Shown here: positions 25,346 to 34,500 of the stretch, piece by piece
Layout of the letters: every line of letters begins with the position of its first letter
How positions within the stretch are numbered: position 1 is the first letter of the stretch
Source of the DNA: Vagococcus_D sp963518325
GTDB lineage: Bacteria; Bacillota; Bacilli; Lactobacillales; Vagococcaceae
NCBI RefSeq assembly: GCF_963518325.1
Contig: NZ_CAUQJB010000009.1
Coordinates: 1-64,000, forward strand
Reading direction: 5' to 3'
DNA length: 64,000 nucleotides
The notes under the pieces: generated by a model
Database searches by the model: none
Seen by the model: only the letters and a program-made list of their open reading frames with translations
Told to the model about the DNA's origin: nothing
Made by a program: the position numbers and the translations under genes

Positions 25346-27349
25346 ATGAAAACGATTAAACAAAGGCAGGTCCATTTGGATTTTCATACGAGTGAGTATA
25401 TTGAGGGGATAGGGAAAGCCTTCGACAAAGAAGTGTTCGCGAGTACTTTAGAGAAAGCGGCGGTTAATTCGATTACCTGTTTTGCTCGTTGTCATCACGG
25501 TTGGCTTTATTACCCGTCTAAATTACAGCCAGAGATGATTCACCCTCATTTGGCGAATCATAGCTTATTATTGGAGCAAATTGAGGCCTGTCACAGCCGA
25601 AGAATTGATGTACCGATTTACACAACGGTCCAATGGGACGGCTACTTGGCCCGTCAACATCCTGAGTGGTTGTGCCTGGATGGCCAAAGAGACTTTATCA
25701 ACAGTCAAGGAATACCGGAGCCTCATTTTTATTACAGTTTGTGTTTGAATAGCGGCTATCGTGACTACTTTAAAGCTCATTTGCTGGATATCATCGATGT
25801 GGTGGGGGAAGAACAGATTGATGGGATTTTCATGGATATTTTATTCCGAGTGGCTTGTGATTGTCAACATTGCCAAAAAGAGATGAAAGGCAAAGGGATT
25901 GACCATTTCAGTGAAATAAATCGGTTGGCTTATTCAGAAATCATGTTAAATGAGTTTAAATCAGAAGTCACGGAATTGATTCGCCAAAGGGCACCCAAGG
26001 CCACGATTTTTTATAACGGTTCCCATGTGGGGTTTGCAGATAAACAAAACGTCGATGCTTATAGTCATTTAGAATTGGAAAGTTTGCCTAGTGGTGGGTG
26101 GGGTTACGATCACTTCCCAATTACCATGCGATATGCCCGTAATCTAGGGAAAGAAGTGATCGGTATGACAGGTAAATTCCACACATATTGGGGGGATTTC
26201 CATTCCTTGAAAAACCAAGAGGCGTTGGAGTTTGAGTGCTTTAATATGCTGGCTTTAGGAGCTGGTTGTTCCGTTGGCGACCAGTTACATCCAGATGGTG
26301 AGCTATCGCCAGGGGCTTATAGCTTAATAGGCAATGTCTATCGACAGGTGGCTATGATGGAGGAGGCTTGTCAGTCAGCAGCTATTCCAGAAGTGGAAAT
26401 TGGCGTGATGACACCTGAGGAAACCTGGGTGGCAGGTGGGCATAGTTTGCGGATTGATCCAAGCTTGATTGGGGTGAACCGAATGTTGCAAGAGTTGAAT
26501 TATCAATTTGATATTATTGACAGTCAAATGGACTTTAGCCGCTATAAGGTGTTAATTTTACCAGATGTGATTGGCTACAGTCCCCAGCTACAAGAGAAGC
26601 TAAATGCTTATACGGAAAATGGTGGCGCGGTGATTGGCAGTTATCATTCTTTACTTGATGAGGACCATGCCCAGAATGATTGGTACGGCCTTGATTTTCT
26701 AGGGGAAGGGGATTTTGAGCGTGATTTTATCATGCCCAATGAGCGGATTGGCAAAGAGTTGCCAAAGGAAGAGTTTGTGATGTATCTAAAACCTGCTAAG
26801 GTGAAGGTGACAAGTGGGGATGTGCTCCTTGAGTCGGTAAGGGCTTATTTTAATCGAGAAGGAGAGACCTTTTGTTCTCACCAACATGCACCATCAAGGA
26901 GACAAGCTGGGGCTCCGGCGGCAACGATAAATGGTAAGGTTGTTTATTTTGCTCATCCAGTGTTTAACATTTATCGAAAGAACGCTCCTCGATGGGTTAA
27001 GGAGCTAGTGAAGGATGTTTTAAGTGAGTTAATTCCGCATAAATTATTAAGGCACAATGGACCAAACACCTTGCTGACGACGGTTAACCGATCAGAGGAT
27101 GGGAGGCAACATCTGATCCATGGGCTTCATTATATAACGCAAAAAAATTCGGAAGAGATTTACACGGTTGATGGAATTATTCCTCTGTATCAGATAGAAA
27201 TCAAGTTGTTAATTGGATGTCAAAAGGTGGCGAGGGTGACGGATGTTGTGACAAAGGAAAGTCTTCCATATCGCATAGAAGGAAATTATGTGGTAGTTGA
27301 AATCGAAAAAATAATGGGACACAAGTTAATTGAGGTTGTGACGGATTGA
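25346..27349 (+). CDS. GHL6 / beta-galactosidase trimerisation-type hydrolase, possible GH151 alpha-L-fucosidase
   Basis: 667 residues with no signal peptide, ATG behind AAGGAGG. The N-terminal barrel begins RQVHLDFHTSEYIEGIG, then NSITCFARCHHGWLYYPSK (about 41-59), a hallmark of GHL6 (hypothetical glycosyl hydrolase 6) proteins. DGIFMDILFRVACDCQHC (about 160-177) lines the barrel. A flavodoxin-like trimerisation domain follows (from about 350), with a beta-rich C-terminus. From memory, this architecture matches GH151, which includes alpha-L-fucosidases, but I cannot confirm the family. A fucosidase fits the context; another exo-glycosidase is possible. Confidence 0.65.
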   Translation: MKTIKQRQVHLDFHTSEYIEGIGKAFDKEVFASTLEKAAVNSITCFARCHHGWLYYPSKLQPEMIHPHLANHSLLLEQIEACHSRRIDVPIYTTVQWDGYLARQHPEWLCLDGQRDFINSQGIPEPHFYYSLCLNSGYRDYFKAHLLDIIDVVGEEQIDGIFMDILFRVACDCQHCQKEMKGKGIDHFSEINRLAYSEIMLNEFKSEVTELIRQRAPKATIFYNGSHVGFADKQNVDAYSHLELESLPSGGWGYDHFPITMRYARNLGKEVIGMTGKFHTYWGDFHSLKNQEALEFECFNMLALGAGCSVGDQLHPDGELSPGAYSLIGNVYRQVAMMEEACQSAAIPEVEIGVMTPEETWVAGGHSLRIDPSLIGVNRMLQELNYQFDIIDSQMDFSRYKVLILPDVIGYSPQLQEKLNAYTENGGAVIGSYHSLLDEDHAQNDWYGLDFLGEGDFERDFIMPNERIGKELPKEEFVMYLKPAKVKVTSGDVLLESVRAYFNREGETFCSHQHAPSRRQAGAPAATINGKVVYFAHPVFNIYRKNAPRWVKELVKDVLSELIPHKLLRHNGPNTLLTTVNRSEDGRQHLIHGLHYITQKNSEEIYTVDGIIPLYQIEIKLLIGCQKVARVTDVVTKESLPYRIEGNYVVVEIEKIMGHKLIEVVTD

Positions 27350-27398
27350 AAGGAAAGAACACAGTTCCCAGTAAAATAGGGGTGCCCTGGCTTAAGGC

Positions 27399-27560
27399 GT
27401 GATCGTCTTTATAGAAGGGTTAGCCAAAGGAAAGGTGAAAATAGAAATACCAACTATTACATACCTATTAGCAGATGATTTAGGGGATGACGCTAGCAAT
27501 CTTGCTGAAGGTAGCCAATACAGGTTGGGATTCTTGGAAAGAGCTGGAAACTATTGTTGA
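27399..27560 (+). pseudogene. Short orphan reading frame, possible gene fragment
   Basis: A GTG-started frame of 53 codons reads VIVFIEGLAKGKVKIEIPT and continues to a TGA at 27558-27560. It has no ribosome site and no recognisable domain. It fills the gap between the GHL6-type gene and the ROK kinase and may be residue of a deleted gene, or chance. Confidence 0.25.
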
Positions 27561-27617
27561 TTTCTCGTTTCCATAATCAGTTATTTGAGAAAAATTAACT
27601 ATGGAGGTGCTGTGTTA

Positions 27618-28487
27618 ATGTATCTAGTCATCGATATCGGTGGTAGTAGTGTGAAAAGTGCCATCTGGCATCAGGGAGAGCTGCTGGAACAAGAGCAGTT
27701 TCCTTCAGGGGGTGATTGGGAGGAGATGCTAGGGCAGATAATCGCCTTAAAGGAAAGAAAAAGTCAGTTTTACCGATTAGAGGCAGTTAGCTTTAGTTTA
27801 CCTGGAATTGTTAACGAAGCAACGGGTGTTCTTGAAGGGGCCAGTTCTTTGGCATATTTACATGGCTTTGCTTTTCGGGAGGTCATGTCCAAGGCATTGG
27901 ACTTGCCTGTTTATATGGAAAATGATGCTAATTGCGCCGCCTTGGCTGAACAGCGTTATGGTGTGGCAAAAAAGAAACAAAATGTGCTATTTGTTGTGAT
28001 TGGAACGGGGATTGGTGGTACAATTATCAGCGATGGCCAGATTCGCAGAGGGCATCATTTATTTGGTGGTGAATTTGGCATGATGTTAATTAATGGCCAC
28101 GATGAATGGGCGATTTTAGGATCTGCCGTTCATATGGCCCGAAAAGTTTCGCTAGCCAAAGGATTGTCTGAGCCTCTTAGTGGTCAGGAAATCTTTAGAT
28201 TAGCTGATGAAGGTGACCAATTGGCCTGTGAAGCGGTGGAAGAACTCTATCATTATTTGGCTTTAGGAATATATAATTTACAGTACATCATTGATCCGGA
28301 GATGATCGTCCTCGGTGGAGGGATTTCTGCCAAAGCGGGCTTGATTGAAAATATCCAGCGGCATTTGGCTTTAATTATGGACTACGGGCAGCGTTCACCT
28401 TTATTTCCTAAACTTGCGTTATGTAAATTTGGCAATGAGGCTAACTTAATTGGCGCGGCAATTACAGCGATGGAGGTATCGCAATAA
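27618..28487 (+). CDS. ROK-family sugar kinase (candidate GlcNAc kinase)
   Basis: 289 residues from ATG 27618, nine bases after GGAGGT. MYLVIDIGGSSVKSA is the ATP-binding start, MENDANCAALAE the sugar-binding and catalytic Asp segment, and VVIGTGIGGTIISDGQI the phosphate loop. The usual Cys-rich zinc motif is absent, as in the other ROK protein here. The surrounding glycosylasparaginase releases GlcNAc, and ROK kinases phosphorylate GlcNAc in the analogous L. casei cluster, so this is the leading assignment. It lies 25 bp before the GntR gene and shares its transcript. Confidence 0.8.
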   Translation: MYLVIDIGGSSVKSAIWHQGELLEQEQFPSGGDWEEMLGQIIALKERKSQFYRLEAVSFSLPGIVNEATGVLEGASSLAYLHGFAFREVMSKALDLPVYMENDANCAALAEQRYGVAKKKQNVLFVVIGTGIGGTIISDGQIRRGHHLFGGEFGMMLINGHDEWAILGSAVHMARKVSLAKGLSEPLSGQEIFRLADEGDQLACEAVEELYHYLALGIYNLQYIIDPEMIVLGGGISAKAGLIENIQRHLALIMDYGQRSPLFPKLALCKFGNEANLIGAAITAMEVSQ

Positions 28488-28512
28488 AGTGGACAAGGAA
28501 GGGACGAGAGTG

Positions 28513-29238
28513 ATGGCAAAAAAATTAAGTGTCTATGAAGATGTGGCGGCAGAATTAATGGCCCGAATCAAGGATGGGTTTTACAGTTTGGCACAAAAGC
28601 TACCATCAGAATACGATTTAGCCAAAGATTTTGGGGTTAGCCGACTAACGATTCGAAAGGCCATTGATTCCTTAGTCTCAAGAAATAAATTAATGAAATA
28701 TAAAGGCAAGGGGACTTATATTATTTCCCAGCAAAAAATTCAAAGTGGGTCTTTTGGTTTACAAGGATTCACTGAAGTGGCCGAGAGTCGTGGTATGAAA
28801 CCTCAGACTCGAGTGATTGACTTTGTCGACGAGCATCTGCCTACTGAGGGAATTCGGATCCAACTGTCATTGAAAGAAGATGAGACGGTTTATTATATTA
28901 CCCGTTTGCGTCTAGCAGATGACGAGCCTTTGGTTATTGAGGAATTGACCATTCCCACACGATATTTGCCGAATGTTAGCCAAAGTGATATTGAATCTAA
29001 GTCAATCTTTTCATTGATTGAAAAGGTGGTGGATATTGGGTATTCCCATCAGGAAGTGGGAGCGGAAGTGGTCAATCACGTGCAGAGTGAGCTGTTGGGC
29101 ATTCCTCTTGGGGCGCCTATTTTGCAAGTGAATTCAATGACTTTTTCGATTACCAGTGTGCCAATTTTACTGGATGCTTCTTATTATCGAGCAGACAAGT
29201 ACACGTTTAAGACAATCTTACAACGAAAACATGATTAA
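28513..29238 (+). CDS. GntR-family regulator (HutC/UTRA type), module B
   Basis: 241 residues; the ATG at 28513 follows AAGGGACGAGAG. Residues 1-70 form the winged helix (LPSEYDLAKDFGVSRLTIRKAIDSLV), and the rest is a UTRA domain (RLRLADDEPLVIEELTIPT). It is similar in design to the regulator at 1968-2687. It sits between a ROK kinase and a dipeptidase, and probably controls the glycosylasparaginase unit through the palindrome at 24024-24035. Confidence 0.9.
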   Translation: MAKKLSVYEDVAAELMARIKDGFYSLAQKLPSEYDLAKDFGVSRLTIRKAIDSLVSRNKLMKYKGKGTYIISQQKIQSGSFGLQGFTEVAESRGMKPQTRVIDFVDEHLPTEGIRIQLSLKEDETVYYITRLRLADDEPLVIEELTIPTRYLPNVSQSDIESKSIFSLIEKVVDIGYSHQEVGAEVVNHVQSELLGIPLGAPILQVNSMTFSITSVPILLDASYYRADKYTFKTILQRKHD

Positions 29239-29251
29239 GAGGGGATTTGAG

Positions 29252-30559
29252 ATGAGGGAGAAACGTAGCGAAATAAAGGAAAAAGTGGCCTCACTTGAAA
29301 CAGACTTTTTAAGAGCCTTGAGACGGGTGATGAGGATTCCTAGTGTAAAGGGGATTGAGGAGAATGAGGCGCCTTTTGGCTTATATCCAAAGCTGGCTCT
29401 TTTAGAAGCGCTGGAAATTGGCTGCGAATTAGGCTTTGAGACGAAATTAGTTAATAATGCCATGGGTTATGTCCAATATGGGACGGATGAAGAGTATGTT
29501 GGCGTTGTGGGGCATCTTGATGTTGTGGCTGCTGGAAGTGGCTGGACCCATGATCCCTTTGATTTGACGATTGTTGATCAGATCGCCTATGGGCGTGGTG
29601 TCTTAGATAATAAAGGTCCGGTGATGAGCACGCTGTTTGCTCTATATGCCTTAAAGGAGTTGCAGATACCCTTGAGTCGGAGTATTCGAATTATCTTTGG
29701 TAGTGACGAAGAGAGTGGTTCCGCAGATGTTCCACTTTACTTGGCAGAAGAAGCAGCCCCTGTTTATGGGTTTACACCGGATTGTAAATATCCGGCTGTT
29801 TATGGGGAACGGGGGATTGTCGGTGTAGAGATTCGAACGATTTTTGCTGAAGGAGAGCTAGAGGTAATTCTTTCAGTCTCCGGAAATTTTGATCCCAGTG
29901 CCATTCCTGATAGTCTTACCCTGATATTAGCAAGTGGTCAGATTCAAGCAAGGGGAAAGCGGGCCCCCAGTAATGCGCCAGAATTAGGGGTGAATGCGAT
30001 TACCTTATTGGGTCAGTTAATTAGCTCAGACCAGTTGTCTGAGCCTTCGTTATTGGCTTATTTCCACTGGCTAGGAACGCTTCACGACCAGCATGATGGC
30101 AAGAGTCTGGGCATTGATTTTGCGGATCAAGATTCAGGAAGATTGCAGTTGTCACCGGTGTCTCTAGAAAGACATGGGTCAGAGTTGGTCCTTAGTTTGT
30201 CGATTCGTTACCCGATTTCGGTAACGGAGGAGCAATTGTTAAAGCAACTAGAGAGGCAGTTGCCAGCAGCCAGCTATTTGAGAGTGACTCGAAGCCTACC
30301 GTCGACGGTTTTTCCAAAGGATCATCCGATGTTGCAGGTGATGCAGGAAGTCTACGAACAAGTAAGGGGAGAAGATGGGACACCTGTTACCACAACTGGT
30401 GCGACATATGCTCGTCGTATGCCAAATATCGTTGCCTTTGGTCCATCTTTTCCTGGCCAAAAAGGGATTGCTCATAATAAAGATGAGTATATGTCGGTGG
30501 CGGATTTAATGAGTAACATGGAAATTTATGCGCTGACCTTAGCTGAGTTAGCTAAGTAA
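29252..30559 (+). CDS. M20-family dipeptidase (PepV/Sapep-like)
   Basis: 435 residues from ATG 29252 behind AGAGGGG. Two-metal aminopeptidase motifs are intact: GHLDVVAAG (His, Asp), GRGVLDNKGP (bridging Asp), FGSDEESGS (Glu pair), TPDCKYPA (Asp) and GIAHNKDEY (C-terminal His). No signal peptide. PepV-like enzymes hydrolyse dipeptides in the cytoplasm. Its position in a glycosylasparaginase/ROK/GntR unit suggests trimming of short Asn-containing peptides left on imported glycans, as proposed for the L. casei alf-2 cluster. The unit ends with a strong terminator. Confidence 0.85.
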   Translation: MREKRSEIKEKVASLETDFLRALRRVMRIPSVKGIEENEAPFGLYPKLALLEALEIGCELGFETKLVNNAMGYVQYGTDEEYVGVVGHLDVVAAGSGWTHDPFDLTIVDQIAYGRGVLDNKGPVMSTLFALYALKELQIPLSRSIRIIFGSDEESGSADVPLYLAEEAAPVYGFTPDCKYPAVYGERGIVGVEIRTIFAEGELEVILSVSGNFDPSAIPDSLTLILASGQIQARGKRAPSNAPELGVNAITLLGQLISSDQLSEPSLLAYFHWLGTLHDQHDGKSLGIDFADQDSGRLQLSPVSLERHGSELVLSLSIRYPISVTEEQLLKQLERQLPAASYLRVTRSLPSTVFPKDHPMLQVMQEVYEQVRGEDGTPVTTTGATYARRMPNIVAFGPSFPGQKGIAHNKDEYMSVADLMSNMEIYALTLAELAK

Positions 30560-30561
30560 TC

Positions 30562-30596
30562 AAAAAGCAGCTTCTCGAGAAGCTGCTTTTTTTTAT
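30562..30596 (+). terminator. Intrinsic terminator after the dipeptidase
   Basis: AAAAAGCAGCTTCTC pairs perfectly with GAGAAGCTGCTTTTT around no or a tiny loop, followed by more T. It marks the end of the glycan island. Confidence 0.9.
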
Positions 30597-30675
30597 TACA
30601 ACTACCTTTTATCGGGTTCTTTTGACGGATTTAGTTCTTATAATATAAGTATTTATGAATATTTCGCTTAAAACA

Positions 30676-30704
30676 TTTTCAAACGGCGTTAAAACCAGTA
30701 TAAT
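30676..30704 (+). promoter_or_regulatory. Promoter of the rnc-smc-ftsY region
   Basis: TTTTCA (30676-30681) and TATAAT (30699-30704) are separated by 17 bp, about 125 bp upstream of rnc. The -35 is weak. Confidence 0.5.
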
Positions 30705-30828
30705 GGTTAGAGTATGGGGAAAAATATAAAATCAGTTTAGCTTGAAAACTCTGGAGGAGTTAGAACGACTGAACGCGGTGGGGTCAGTTAGTCAATGCTT
30801 TAAGCTATTCAGTAAGGATGTTACAACA

Positions 30829-31521
30829 ATGAATGAACAATTAATAAAGCTCGTCAAGCACAAGTATCAAGTTGAATTTACCGATCCAACACTATTGGAG
30901 CAAGCTTTCACTCATTCATCTTATGTCAATGAGCATCGATATTTGCAATTAGCGGATAACGAACGTTTGGAGTTTTTAGGAGATGCCGTTTTAGAGTTAA
31001 TCGTGTCAGAGTTTCTGTTTGGTTTTTATACGAAACTACCAGAAGGCAAGTTAACCAAGATGCGAGCAGCGATCGTCTGTGAGGAAAGTCTCGCAAAATT
31101 CGCGAAAGAATGCGAATTTGATCAGTATATTCGTTTAGGAAAAGGGGAAGAAAACTCAAATGGTCGGAAACGTCCGTCATTATTGTGTGATTTATTCGAA
31201 GCCTTTTTGGGTGCGTTATACTTGGATCAAGGCTTAGCTGAAGTTGAAAAATTTGTGGCTAAAGTTGTTTTTCCTAAAATTAAATCTGGTGCTTTTTCAC
31301 ATGAGATGGATCATAAGACCGCTCTGCAAGAAATACTGCAACGGAATGGTGATATCGACATTGAATACCGCTTAGTCCACGAAGAAGGGCCAGCTCATGA
31401 TCGGCAGTTTTCAGTTGAGGTCAGTGTTGGTGGCAAGGTGATTGGAACGGGGATTGGCAAATCCAAAAAAATGGCGGAACAACGGGCAGCCGAGTTCGCC
31501 ATTATGAATATTAAGAAATAA
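30829..31521 (+). CDS. rnc: Ribonuclease III
   Basis: 230 residues, the usual family length. The ATG at 30829 is chosen over an upstream TTG because it begins at the conserved N-terminus. The catalytic signature NERLEFLGDAVLEL (about 45-58) carries the metal-binding acidic residues. A second acidic cluster lies in LLCDLFEAFLGALYLDQG. The C-terminal double-stranded RNA-binding domain ends GIGKSKKMAEQRAAEFAI. It processes rRNA precursors and structured RNAs in the cytoplasm. It precedes smc, as in many Firmicutes. Confidence 0.95.
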   Translation: MNEQLIKLVKHKYQVEFTDPTLLEQAFTHSSYVNEHRYLQLADNERLEFLGDAVLELIVSEFLFGFYTKLPEGKLTKMRAAIVCEESLAKFAKECEFDQYIRLGKGEENSNGRKRPSLLCDLFEAFLGALYLDQGLAEVEKFVAKVVFPKIKSGAFSHEMDHKTALQEILQRNGDIDIEYRLVHEEGPAHDRQFSVEVSVGGKVIGTGIGKSKKMAEQRAAEFAIMNIKK

Positions 31522-31595
31522 CAATCAGCTGGACAGGTGAGGCAGTTTCCCATCGGTTCAGCTGGCTTTAGTTTGAAGAAGGGGGCCTTGGATTC

Positions 31596-34500
31596 GTGTA
31601 TTTAAAGAAAATCGAAATTGCGGGGTTTAAGTCCTTTGCTGAGCGGACGGTGATTGAGTTCGATCGTGGCTTAACGGCTGTTGTTGGGCCAAATGGTAGC
31701 GGCAAGAGTAATATAACGGAAGCGATTCGTTGGGTGCTAGGAGAGCAGTCGGCCAAAAGTTTGCGTGGTGGCAAGATGCCGGATGTTATTTTTGCGGGGA
31801 CGACTAAGCGGAAGCCTTTGAACATTGCTGAGGTGACGGTGGTATTGGACAATGAACAACGTTTTTTACCACTTGATTTCAGTGAAGTCAGTGTGACTCG
31901 CCGTCTTAAGCGGACGGGTGAAAGTGATTTTTATATTAACAAGCAAAGTTGTCGTTTAAAGGACATTATCGATCTCTTTATGGATTCTGGTTTAGGGAAA
32001 GAATCTTTTTCGATTATCTCTCAGGGTAAGGTTGAAGCGATTTTTAATAGTAAACCAGAAGATCGTCGAGGTATTTTTGAAGAGGCGGCCGGTGTCTTAA
32101 AATACAAGCAGCGTAAACGACAAGCCGAACAAAAATTATTTGAAACGGAAGATAATTTGAATCGGGTTCAGGATATTATTTATGAGTTGGAAGGTCAGTT
32201 GGAACCTTTAGGTGAGCAGAGCCATATCGCCAAGAAATACTTGCAACTGCGAGAGCAATTAACGTCGATTGATGTGAGTGTCACCGTTCATGAAATTGAT
32301 CAGTTAAAGGATGAATGGCAACTTCGTGAGGTTGAATTAACCGAGGTTAACCAAACCTTGGAAAGTGTCAGTGCTTCGATAGGTGATTTTGAACGGACGC
32401 TGATCAATTTGCGAGATAAGCGAACACGTTTAGATGAAAAACTCGACTTGGAGCAACAGCATTTACTGTCTGTCACGGAAGCTTATGAACAAGCAGAGGG
32501 TCAGAAAAATGTCTTGGTGGAGCGTTCTAAAAATACTGAAAAAACCACTAGCGAATACGATCAGACCTTGCAAAGTGTTCAGGCCAAGATTCTTGGGTTT
32601 GAAGCAGAAAAAGCCAGTTTGACGGAAGAGTTAAGCAAAAAAGAAAGTAAAAAAGCAGAATTAGTTGCTACAGTCAACGAATTGACTGCCTTAGTGGAAA
32701 CTTACAGCAAATCAGCTAAAGAGCGTTTGGCAGAGCTTCGTAGTGAGTACGTGGAGTTAATGCAAAATCAAGCGAATACTAGCAATGATTTGAAGCATCT
32801 GGATAAACAGTATCAACAAGAGAGTACCAAAAATCAAGTGGCCATCGATCAGCATCAGCAGTTAATTGAGCAACAAGCGCAATTGAGTGAGCGTGAGGAA
32901 GCGGGCCGCTTGCAGTTAGAGACCCACACGACAGCTTTAGAGCGTTTGCGTCGCGAGTATACGGCCGCCCAAAAGTTAGCACATAGTTCCAAGCAAGACC
33001 TAGGTTTAAAAGAAAAGCAAATGTACGATGCAATGGGGATTTTACAGCAGGCGAAAGCCCGTCAAAAAAGTCTTCAAGAGTTGCAGGAAAACTATGCTGG
33101 TTTCTATCAAGGGGTCCGAGCAGTTTTAAAGGCCAAAGATGAGTTATCCGGATTAGTCGGTGCAGTAGCTGAGTTAATAACGGTTCCTCAAGAATTGGCT
33201 TTAGGAATTGAAACGGCTTTAGGTGGCGCCGCTCAAAACGTCATTGTTGAGGATGAAGGAGCAGGTCGCAGTGCTATTGCTTATTTAAAAAATAAACGAT
33301 TGGGGCGGGCGACTTTTCTGCCTTTAACCACAATCAAGCCTCGTACGATGAACAGTACCGTTCGTCAAGACTTAAAGGGAACGACTGGATTTATTGGGAT
33401 TGCTAGTGAGTTGGTCACCTATGAACCACGGATCAAAAATGTAGTGGAAAATCTTTTAGGTGTTACGATTTTAGCTCGCGACTTAACCAGCGCCAACCAA
33501 ATTGCTAAGCAGGTTCGTTATCAGTTCCGAGTGGTTTCTCTCGAAGGTGATGTTATGAATCCAGGAGGGTCCATGACCGGTGGGGCCACTCGCAAAGGCA
33601 ATCAGGGAAATCTGTTTGCCCAAGCGGGAGAGTTGCAGACTTTAACGGAGCAGGTAGCCAAGATGTCCGCTGAATTAGTTAAGCGTGAAGCGATTGTTCG
33701 TCAGTTAAAAGAAGAAGTGGCGGATGCCGATATTCAGTTGGAGCAATTGCGTGAAGCAGGAGAAAAAGCCCGTATTAAGGAACAGGAATTAAAAAATAAT
33801 ATCGACATGCTGGAGGCGGAGCGTAAACAATTAACCCGTGAGCAGCAAGCCTTTGAAAATGACTCTCAGGGATTAACTAATTTTTTGGCGGATTATGAAG
33901 AGCAAAAGACAGCTTTAGAAGCTCAGATGGCGGCGATTCAAGAATCTCGTCGGCAATTAGATGAGGAAATGAATCAAACGGATGCACAGGAAGCAATTAA
34001 TACGACCTTACGTGAGGAAGCCCAAGAGAAGTTGAAAAATCGTCAGTCTCGTGTCGCAGTTGTTTCGGAGCAGATGGTTCATTCGCAACAACTAATAGCC
34101 GACAAAGACAACCAGTTGCAAGAAGCTCAGGCAGAAGCTGCTAAATTAGCGGAACAAATCCGTTCTTTAACAGATGCTAGTTCAAATCATGCAGAGTCTC
34201 AGGAATCGATTCAGGGACGGATGGCGGAATTAAGTGAACGCAAAACTAGCTTGCAAGCTCTTTTAGTCAGTTTAAAAGACGAACGTGAAAGTGTTCATCA
34301 AAAGATTGCTGAGTTAGATGCAGATTTAATCACGGCTAACAAAACTCAACAGGAGCTGTTGGGGAAAAAAGCGAAGGCTGAAGTGGTTAAAAGTCGTTCG
34401 GAAGTGGGCATGGATAATGCTTTGCAACACTTACAGGAAGATTATAGTTTAACTTATGAAGCAGGCAAAGAGCTTTATCCCTTAGAAGTGGCATTTGAAG

